Shown one piece after another: positions 6,034 through 11,932 of a stretch of 27,733 nucleotides of DNA. Numbering within the stretch: the first letter of the stretch is position 1; the number at the start of each line of letters is the position of its first letter. Position numbers and translations under genes: made by a program. Origin of the DNA: PVC group bacterium (GTDB taxonomy: Bacteria > Verrucomicrobiota > Kiritimatiellia > SS1-B-03-39 > UBA6053); contig PXAS01000369.1 in NCBI GenBank assembly GCA_003565815.1, forward strand, positions 1 to 27,733, read 5' to 3'. The notes under the pieces were generated by a model. The model searched no databases. It saw nothing but the letters and a program-made list of their open reading frames with translations, and was not told the DNA's origin.

Positions 6034-7884
6034 ATGAAACACCGTTTGTTTTTTCTGGGTCTGCACATGATCGCAGGATGGCTGTCGTTGCGCTTGGCGT
6101 TTGCGGTTCGCTTTTACCTGGGTCCGCCCCCGTCCACCTATGAAGGGATGATGTACATGGCCCTGCCCATGTCCATCCTCGCAAAAGCCTTGGCCGCGGA
6201 TCTGGCCGGATTGACCCGCAGCATGTGGCGGTACGCGGCCTTTCCGGATATTCGAAGGGTGTTCGCCGCGTCCGCGGGCGGCTCCCTGGCCCTCATCGCC
6301 GGCATCCTGCTCTGGATTCCCCATCGCTTCCCCATCGGCCCGTTGCTTTTGGATTTCCTGTTTACCTTCGGGTTTTTCTCCCTCATCCGTTTTTCCGGAC
6401 GCGCCTTGTTCGAGAGCCAAAAAGGGTTTCGGGATTTCAGGTCCCGCAAACGGCTCCCCGTGCTCATCGTGGGCGCCGGAGACGAAGGGGAACTGGCCAT
6501 GCGCTATCTCTGGCACGCCACCGCACGTCCGGTGCGGGTGGTGGGTTTCGTGGACGACGATCCGGGCAAGCAGGGCCGCTCCCTGCACGGCATTCCGATT
6601 CTGGGCAAACGGGCGGACCTCCCGGAACTCATTGGCAAACATCAAGTCCGGGAAGTGATTATCGCCCTCCCCAAAGCCGAACCCCCGGAACTCCGACGGC
6701 TTTTCATTACCGCCGTGGAGGCCGGATGCCGGGTGGGCATCCTCCCGGAACTCCACCCGACCGACAGCCCCTCCCTGCATCAAAACCCCATCCGCGAAGT
6801 ACGGCTGACCGATTTTCTCGGTCGGGAACCGGTCAAACTCGACCCCGCCCCGGTACGGGAATCCTTGACCGGACTCCGGGTGCTGGTCACCGGTGCCGGC
6901 GGGTCCATCGGCTCGGAACTTTGCCGACAAATCGCCCGCTTTCCCGTGGCGGAACTGCTGATGCTGGACATGGCGGAAAACGCCCTCTTCGAAATCAACG
7001 AGGAAATCACCGCCCTTCCCAACGCCCCCGCCGCAAAACCGCTGTTGTGCGATATCCGCTTTCCCGGCAATGTGGAACGCCTGTTTTTGGAAACGAAACC
7101 GGACGTCATTTTCCATGCCGCCGCCTGCAAGCACGTCTCCATGATGGAATTGCATCCATTGGACGCCGCCCGCACGAACGTTTTGGGCACTCGCAACGTC
7201 ATCGAAGCCGCGCGCAGAGCCGGTGTGAAAAGGCTGTTGCATGTCTCCACCGACAAAGCCGTGACCGCCGAAGGCAATGCCCAAGGCATCATGGGCGCCA
7301 GCAAGGCCCTGAGCGAGCGCGTGGTGCGGGAGGCCGCCAACACCGGCGGCCAAGCCTACGGATGCGTGCGCTTCGGAAACGTGCTCGGTAGCAATGGCAG
7401 CGTCATTCCGCTCTTCGAGAAACAGCTCAAGCGCGGCGGACCCCTCAAAGTCACCCACCGGGACGCCACCCGCTATTTCATGACCATCGAGGAGGCGGTG
7501 ACCCTCATGTTGCACGCCGAGACCCTTCAAGGGAGCGGGGAAGTGTATATCCTCGACATGGGCGAACCCGTCAGCATCATGCGTCTGGCCGAACAAATGC
7601 TCCAACTTTCCGGGAAATCCAAGCCCGGGAACGAAAACATCGAAATCATCGGACTCCGCCCGGGGGAACGCCTGCACGAACATTTGGTTTCGGACGGGCA
7701 AACCTTGGAATCCACGCCCGTCCCCAAAGTCAATCGTCTCGTGGACACTCCCGAGCCCATCTCCCGCGAGGAATTGACCCGGCTGTTGCGCGCCCTGGAG
7801 GAGGCGGTCGAAGAGATGGATGAAAAGCGGATTCGGGCGCTGTTGAAAAATTCGCGGACTCAGGATTTTTCAAGGCGGGCCTGA
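6034..7884 (+). CDS. Membrane-bound nucleotide-sugar 4,6-dehydratase, CapD/WbpM/PglF family
   Basis: A 616-residue inner-membrane protein that should convert a UDP-HexNAc to its 4-keto-6-deoxy form, the entry to deoxyamino sugars. The N-terminus holds about four membrane helices (about 5-28, 38-58, 78-95, 103-122). A first Rossmann-like domain follows with GAGDEGE (147-153), then the catalytic SDR domain with the NAD(P) motif GAGGSIGSE (287-295). The active-site region has VSTDKAV (404-410) and MGASK (420-424), where this family places Met and Lys in place of Tyr-x-x-x-Lys. RPGERLHEHL (542-551) is typical of the C-terminal substrate region. Length matches WbpM/PglF. The start ATG at 6034 is chosen over a TTG frame from 5980. 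Which epimer or product it makes is undetermined. Confidence 0.92.
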   Translation: MKHRLFFLGLHMIAGWLSLRLAFAVRFYLGPPPSTYEGMMYMALPMSILAKALAADLAGLTRSMWRYAAFPDIRRVFAASAGGSLALIAGILLWIPHRFPIGPLLLDFLFTFGFFSLIRFSGRALFESQKGFRDFRSRKRLPVLIVGAGDEGELAMRYLWHATARPVRVVGFVDDDPGKQGRSLHGIPILGKRADLPELIGKHQVREVIIALPKAEPPELRRLFITAVEAGCRVGILPELHPTDSPSLHQNPIREVRLTDFLGREPVKLDPAPVRESLTGLRVLVTGAGGSIGSELCRQIARFPVAELLMLDMAENALFEINEEITALPNAPAAKPLLCDIRFPGNVERLFLETKPDVIFHAAACKHVSMMELHPLDAARTNVLGTRNVIEAARRAGVKRLLHVSTDKAVTAEGNAQGIMGASKALSERVVREAANTGGQAYGCVRFGNVLGSNGSVIPLFEKQLKRGGPLKVTHRDATRYFMTIEEAVTLMLHAETLQGSGEVYILDMGEPVSIMRLAEQMLQLSGKSKPGNENIEIIGLRPGERLHEHLVSDGQTLESTPVPKVNRLVDTPEPISREELTRLLRALEEAVEEMDEKRIRALLKNSRTQDFSRRA

Positions 7885-8120
7885 TCCAGAAAGGCCTGGA
7901 CCTGCTCCACGTCCCGCCACGCGCAACGGCGCCGCTGATATTTCCGTTGCAGGGTATCGAGCAAAATTTCCCAATCCACCAACTCCGGCGCAAAGGTTTG
8001 CCAGTCGTACCGACGGTTCCGACGACGGCGAAAGGTCCATTGGTTCCGGTTTCGGGCGGCCTCGACATCGTGGGACACGCCGTTTTCATCGTCCCGGGTC
8101 CATCCGATTACCTGCCGCAC
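7860..8120 (-). CDS. Small hypothetical protein, possible
   Basis: An 86-residue frame, rich in Arg, Trp and acidic residues, starting at a GTG with GGGAGG 4 nt upstream. A TTG at 8159 would extend it by 13 residues. The sequence has a basic RRRRNRRYDW patch and then an amphipathic acidic/hydrophobic stretch (FAPELVDWEILLDTL) and a final helix (WRDVEQVQAFLDQARLE). It has no signal peptide or membrane segment. I do not recognise a family. It is convergent with the dehydratase gene and overlaps its last 25 bp, and it occupies most of an otherwise empty 430-bp gap. The amino-acid order (a basic patch then two helices with sensible hydrophobic periodicity) looks more protein-like than the antisense shadows nearby, but it remains uncertain. 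Confidence 0.45.
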   Translation of the reverse strand: MRQVIGWTRDDENGVSHDVEAARNRNQWTFRRRRNRRYDWQTFAPELVDWEILLDTLQRKYQRRRCAWRDVEQVQAFLDQARLEKS

Positions 8121-8124
8121 GGGA

Positions 8125-8130
8125 CCTCCC
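8125..8130 (-). promoter_or_regulatory. Possible ribosome binding site for the small ORF
   Basis: On the minus strand GGGAGG precedes a GTG at 8120 by 4 nt. The spacing is short, but it is the only good site that would support the small ORF. Confidence 0.35.
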
Positions 8131-8232
8131 GCTTCAGTTCGTTCGCATGATTCATGCAAAGTCGTCTATCCTGACCGGGGGGCCTTTTCAAGCCAAATGT
8201 GGAGGGGCGGTTCATCCGATCCCTCTGCCGTT

Positions 8233-8251
8233 CGCGACAGGGACTGTCGCG
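8233..8251. repeat. GGA-loop hairpin, 8-bp stem
   Basis: CGCGACAG-gga-CTGTCGCG is a perfect 8-bp inverted repeat with the same GGA loop as the hairpins at 512-528 and 573-592. A looser GGAGGGG (8201-8207) to CCCTC (8221-8225) repeat lies just before it. The element sits in the leader of the DUF354-type gene (start 8314). Confidence 0.75.
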
Positions 8252-8299
8252 CCACGCCGTTTCCAATCAATTTGAACGTGACAGCGGGCCGGAAAGATG

Positions 8300-8306
8300 G
8301 GAGGAG
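8300..8306 (+). promoter_or_regulatory. Strong ribosome binding site of the DUF354-type gene
   Basis: GGAGGAG lies 7 nt before the ATG at 8314. This decides the start against the longer frame from 8197, whose extra 39 residues translate the hairpin region. Confidence 0.85.
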
Positions 8307-8313
8307 AACACGC

Positions 8314-9357
8314 ATGAAAATTCTTGTGGAAATCTTGCATCCCGCCCATGTACACGTCTTTCGAAACGCCATCCGGCATTGGCTGGACCGCGGGGATGAG
8401 GTGTTGATCATCAGTCGGGAAAAAGAATGTGCCAACGCGCTTCTGGAGGCCTACGGGCTGCCTTATGTTTCCATCAGCCGATTGGGTCGGCACAAAGGCG
8501 CCCTCTTTTTGGAAATGGGCGTTCGCGTGGCGCGAATGTGGCGGCTGGCACGGAAATTCAAACCGGATTTACTGATCGGGATCATGGGCGTCACCATCGC
8601 CCCGGTGGGCAAGATGCTGGGCAAACCGGCGGTGGTGTTTTATGACACGGAAAACGCGGGCATTACCAATCGCTTCGTCTATCCGCTGGCCCATCGCGTC
8701 ATGACCCCCGACTGCTATCAGGGAGAGGTCAAAGGCCAACATGAAACCTATCCGGGCTACCACGAACTCGCCTACCTGCATCCCGACCGCTTCACCCCGG
8801 ACCCGCGGGTGGCCCAAGAGCTGGGCGTCAATCCCGACGCCCCCTTTTCTCTGGTCCGCTTTGTCTCCTGGCAGGCCTCCCACGACATCGGCGAAGCCGG
8901 ATTGACCATGGCGCTGAAGCGGGAACTGGTGCAAAAACTTGCCGACAAGGGGCGGGTGCTCATTTCCAGCGAAGGCCCCCTGCCCGACGATTTGGAACCG
9001 TTGCGTTTCAGGGCCGCGCCCGAAAAACTCCACCACGTCATGGCGTTTGCGGATCTGTTGGTGGGCGAAAGCGCCACCATGGCCTCCGAAAGCGCGGTTT
9101 TGGGCGTACCCGCCGTATTCATCAGCGAAACCGGACGCGGGTACACGGATGAAGAGGAAACCCGCTACGGTCTGGTGAAAAACTTCAAGGCCTCCGCCGC
9201 CAAGGAAGCCCTGGCCCATGTGGACGCGTTGTTGGCCGATGCGCATCTGAAAGAAAATACCGCGGAAAAACGCGCGAAACTGCTGGCGGAAAAAGTGGAC
9301 ACAACCGCGTGGATTATCACCCGCCTGGATCGCTTGCTGGAGGAAACGCGGAAATGA
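8314..9357 (+). CDS. DUF354-family GT-B-like protein
   Basis: A 347-residue soluble protein with the hallmarks of the DUF354 family, which has a GT-B fold related to MurG and UDP-GlcNAc 2-epimerase. The start MKILVEILHPAHVHVFRNAI is diagnostic: the HPAHVH loop sits in the N-terminal Rossmann domain. Further family segments are RLGRHKGAL, PDLLIGIMGVTIAPVGKMLGKPAV, FYDTENAG and the C-terminal LLVGESATMASESAVLGVPAV, corresponding to the donor-site loop. The enzymatic role of DUF354 proteins is not settled; they recur in archaeal and bacterial surface-glycan loci. The stop overlaps the start of the next gene as ATGA, so the two are probably made in a fixed ratio. The strong Shine-Dalgarno stands out, since several other genes of the locus have none. 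Confidence 0.85.
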   Translation: MKILVEILHPAHVHVFRNAIRHWLDRGDEVLIISREKECANALLEAYGLPYVSISRLGRHKGALFLEMGVRVARMWRLARKFKPDLLIGIMGVTIAPVGKMLGKPAVVFYDTENAGITNRFVYPLAHRVMTPDCYQGEVKGQHETYPGYHELAYLHPDRFTPDPRVAQELGVNPDAPFSLVRFVSWQASHDIGEAGLTMALKRELVQKLADKGRVLISSEGPLPDDLEPLRFRAAPEKLHHVMAFADLLVGESATMASESAVLGVPAVFISETGRGYTDEEETRYGLVKNFKASAAKEALAHVDALLADAHLKENTAEKRAKLLAEKVDTTAWIITRLDRLLEETRK

Positions 9358-11804
9358 TCCTCGGATGGATTTCCACCGCCGCCCTGCTTCTGGCGGCAGG
9401 CGTGGGCAGCGCGGGATGGATGACCCCCAAAACCCGGCCCGGCAAGGCGTGGACCGCTTTTCTCCTCGGCGGACCGCTTTTTCTGGCTCCGATGGCCCTG
9501 CTGATGGCCGATTTCGGGATTTTTTCCACGGCAAGACTCTGGACCCCCGTCTCGCTTTGGGCGTTCAGCGGCGGCTGGAGACTTCGCCGGTTACTCCACC
9601 TCCCCTTCCACAAATCCATTCTCTTGGGTCTGGGTCTCTATTTGGCGCTGGGCTTTCTGCTGTTCGGTCGTCCGCACACCTATCTGTACGGCGGTTGGGA
9701 TCCCGGGGAATACGTCAGCACTTCGGCCCGCGTCGTACGCACGGGCGCCCTTCGCTATGTCGAGCCCTTTTGGCAAAGCATGCCGGGCATTCTCGAAGAA
9801 ACGTTCATGCGCAATACCGATCTGCCCCGTCCCACCCTGCATGCGGGCTATCTGGTTCTGGACCGCGAAACCGGAGAGATGGTTCCGGATTATTTCCACC
9901 TCTATCCCGTGTGGTTGGCTTTGTTCACGGCCGGCGGCGGCATTCCCGCCGCCTACATCGGACAAACCGCGCTCGCGTTGCTGGCCCCTTTGCTGATGTT
10001 CGTGTGTTTGCGCGAAATTTTCGGCGCCTTGCGGGCCGTGCTCGCCACCGCGGCGCTTTGCGCCAACCCGGCCATGCTCTATTTCGCCCGCTTCCCGTCC
10101 TCGGAACTCCTGTCCATGAGCCTGGTGTTCGCCTGTCTGTTTTTGTTGCGCCAACGGGACGAACACCGCGCCCCCATCGACCTGCTTTGGGTCGCGCTGG
10201 CCGCTTTTGCCGCCGCCGTCTGCCATATTACCAATGCCTTGCCCTTGTTTGCCATGATCCTGGTCACCGGCCTGCGGGGCATGCGCCGGGACCGTCAAAA
10301 CGACCGGCTCGACACCGTCGCCCTGGCTCTGGGGGCGGGCCTGGGCATGCTCCGCAATTTTTGGGTCACCCCCTTGTTTATCCGCCATCTGATTCAACGT
10401 TACCTCGTCGAACGCCCGGACTACATCCTCGGGGTCTTTGCCGTCCTACTCGTTCTGACCCTCGCCGGAGTCCTGGCGTGGAAAATTTTCCAGCGACAAC
10501 GCTTTCGCATTCGTCTGAATTCCAGCCACCTCACCCGAATTGCGGGGCTGTTCTTGATCTTGGCCGGCGTTTATCAGTATTTTTTCCGCATCCGCTTCGA
10601 CGCCTCCCCCGACGCCATCAACCTCCGCTCCCTCGGCTGGCTGTTTTCTCCGCTTGGGCTTGCCATCGCCTTCGCGGCCTTCCTGCTGCCGCCCCGCCCA
10701 AACGTAAGCCGCGCCCAATGGCTTTGGTTTTCCGCCGGCCTGCTCTCCGCCCTGATTTTGATTCACGGCAAACACGTGCAACCCTATTACATGTGGGCCT
10801 TCCGCCGCTATTTGCCCGTGGTGATTCCCTTTTTCGCGATGCTTATCGCCCATGTGTTCGCCACGGCCATGGAGCGGATCCCGCAAGGCAAACGCCCTTC
10901 CCTTCAATTACCCGTGCTCGCGGCCTTCCTCCTCCTGCTCGGTTGGCAACTGCATGCGTCCCGCCACCTGATCCGCACCCGGGAACACCGGGGTCTGCCC
11001 GCATTCGTGGCCACCCTGGCCTCGGACCTCCAAGACGCGGATTTCATTCTCGTGGACCATTGGCAGCTGGCCACCCCCCTGCGGCACGCGCACGGACTGC
11101 CCGCCTACCAATTGTCACGGGAAATGGACGCGGTCAGCCCCCATCAAACCCAAGCGCTCAACGAGCTTTTGTCCCGAAAAGCCGCCGCCGGGGAATCGAT
11201 CGTGTATCTCTCCCACCGCGGTCCGTTCTTCCACCCCGAACTGCATCCGCGTTTTCTCTCGCGCCACGAACACCATGGGCAAATCCTGGCCTGGAGCCAA
11301 AGCGGAATCCCCGCCCAAGTCCGGGAAGACCATAACCAGGCAACGCTCTATGAACTGATCCCCGGGCAGGATCCGGAGCCGGAAACGGTCACCATCGACA
11401 CCAGCTACCATGCGGTCGGACTCATTCGCGGCTTTCACGAATTTTCCCGCCGCGGCGAGAGCATGTACCGCTGGACCAACGGGGACGCGGCTCTTTACAT
11501 CCCGGGCCTCGCGAAGGGCGGCACCGCCACCCTGCATCTGGCCCATCAACGTCCGCAGCAACAAGATGAAAAAATCCCCGTGCGCCTGAGTCTGGATGGT
11601 GAATTCACCGCAAAACTTCAGGTCGGCTTTGAATGGGCAACTTACACAATTCCCCTTCCCTCCGTCGAACGGCCCGCGCAAATTCTTCGTATTCAGAGCG
11701 ACACATGGAACCCGAGCGAATACGATACCCCCGGCTATCCGCCGGACATCGGCATTCGCATTTCCGCCATCGACATTGAACCCGTCAGGTCGCCGGAGAA
11801 TTGA
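9354..11804 (+). CDS. Polytopic GT-C-like glycosyltransferase with C-terminal beta-sandwich
   Basis: An 816-residue membrane protein. About ten to twelve hydrophobic helices occupy residues 1-535. The first large extracytoplasmic loop begins with GGWDPGEYVSTSARVVRTG (about 113-131), resembling the acidic-motif loop of PMT/ArnT-type GT-C enzymes that use lipid-phosphate-sugar donors. Residues about 545-680 form a soluble domain. Residues about 685-816 look like an all-beta domain with YRWTNGDAALYIP, then TATLHLAHQRPQ, and finally LRIQSDTWNPSEYDTPGYPPDIGIRISAIDIEP. Such domains are found at the end of large bacterial membrane glycosyltransferases, where I infer carbohydrate binding. The start ATG at 9354 overlaps the DUF354 gene by 4 bp. 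Its substrate is unknown. Confidence 0.75.
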   Translation: MILGWISTAALLLAAGVGSAGWMTPKTRPGKAWTAFLLGGPLFLAPMALLMADFGIFSTARLWTPVSLWAFSGGWRLRRLLHLPFHKSILLGLGLYLALGFLLFGRPHTYLYGGWDPGEYVSTSARVVRTGALRYVEPFWQSMPGILEETFMRNTDLPRPTLHAGYLVLDRETGEMVPDYFHLYPVWLALFTAGGGIPAAYIGQTALALLAPLLMFVCLREIFGALRAVLATAALCANPAMLYFARFPSSELLSMSLVFACLFLLRQRDEHRAPIDLLWVALAAFAAAVCHITNALPLFAMILVTGLRGMRRDRQNDRLDTVALALGAGLGMLRNFWVTPLFIRHLIQRYLVERPDYILGVFAVLLVLTLAGVLAWKIFQRQRFRIRLNSSHLTRIAGLFLILAGVYQYFFRIRFDASPDAINLRSLGWLFSPLGLAIAFAAFLLPPRPNVSRAQWLWFSAGLLSALILIHGKHVQPYYMWAFRRYLPVVIPFFAMLIAHVFATAMERIPQGKRPSLQLPVLAAFLLLLGWQLHASRHLIRTREHRGLPAFVATLASDLQDADFILVDHWQLATPLRHAHGLPAYQLSREMDAVSPHQTQALNELLSRKAAAGESIVYLSHRGPFFHPELHPRFLSRHEHHGQILAWSQSGIPAQVREDHNQATLYELIPGQDPEPETVTIDTSYHAVGLIRGFHEFSRRGESMYRWTNGDAALYIPGLAKGGTATLHLAHQRPQQQDEKIPVRLSLDGEFTAKLQVGFEWATYTIPLPSVERPAQILRIQSDTWNPSEYDTPGYPPDIGIRISAIDIEPVRSPEN

Positions 11805-11845
11805 AGCAGGGACCTTGGTGCCCAAATGGCTTATCAACGAGAACG

Positions 11846-11876
11846 ACAGGGTGGATCCCCTCCACTGTTTTCGTTT
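11846..11876 (+). terminator. Possible weak terminator after the 816-residue protein
   Basis: ACAG-gg-TGGA, a loop of CCCC flanked by T, and TCCA-CTGT form a short imperfect stem (two unpaired G), followed by TTTTCGTTTT. It is 41 bp past the stop codon, in the gap to a convergent gene. Stem strength is modest. Confidence 0.4.
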
Positions 11877-11913
11877 TACAGGGATTCAAATGAAAATGGA
11901 GTCGATTTGCTGA

Positions 11914-11932
11914 TCACTCGTCACTCGTCACT
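11914..11932. repeat. 7-bp tandem repeat across the stop codon of the 965-residue gene
   Basis: TCACTCG is repeated 2.7 times (11914-11920, 11921-11927, 11928-11932). On the minus strand each unit carries TGA, and because 7 is not a multiple of 3 the three TGA triplets fall in three different frames. The in-frame stop is the middle one (11921-11923). Confidence 0.8.

Larger units (their letters stand above)
7885..8313. other. 430-bp gap between dehydratase and DUF354-type gene
   Basis: It contains the possible small ORF on the minus strand (to 8120), the hairpin at 8233-8251 with a looser repeat before it, and a strong Shine-Dalgarno at its right end. I see no convincing promoter for the DUF354-type gene, although the 8120-8230 stretch is the likely place. 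Confidence 0.4.

Noticed and set aside
5986..7701. 571-codon open frame antisense to the dehydratase
   Set aside because: Composition is a shadow (Gly, His, Gln, Phe rich) and the plus-strand product has all catalytic motifs.
9365..11335. 656-codon frame within the 816-residue membrane protein gene
   Set aside because: Arg/Pro/His-rich frame-shifted shadow with no hydrophobic or domain pattern.
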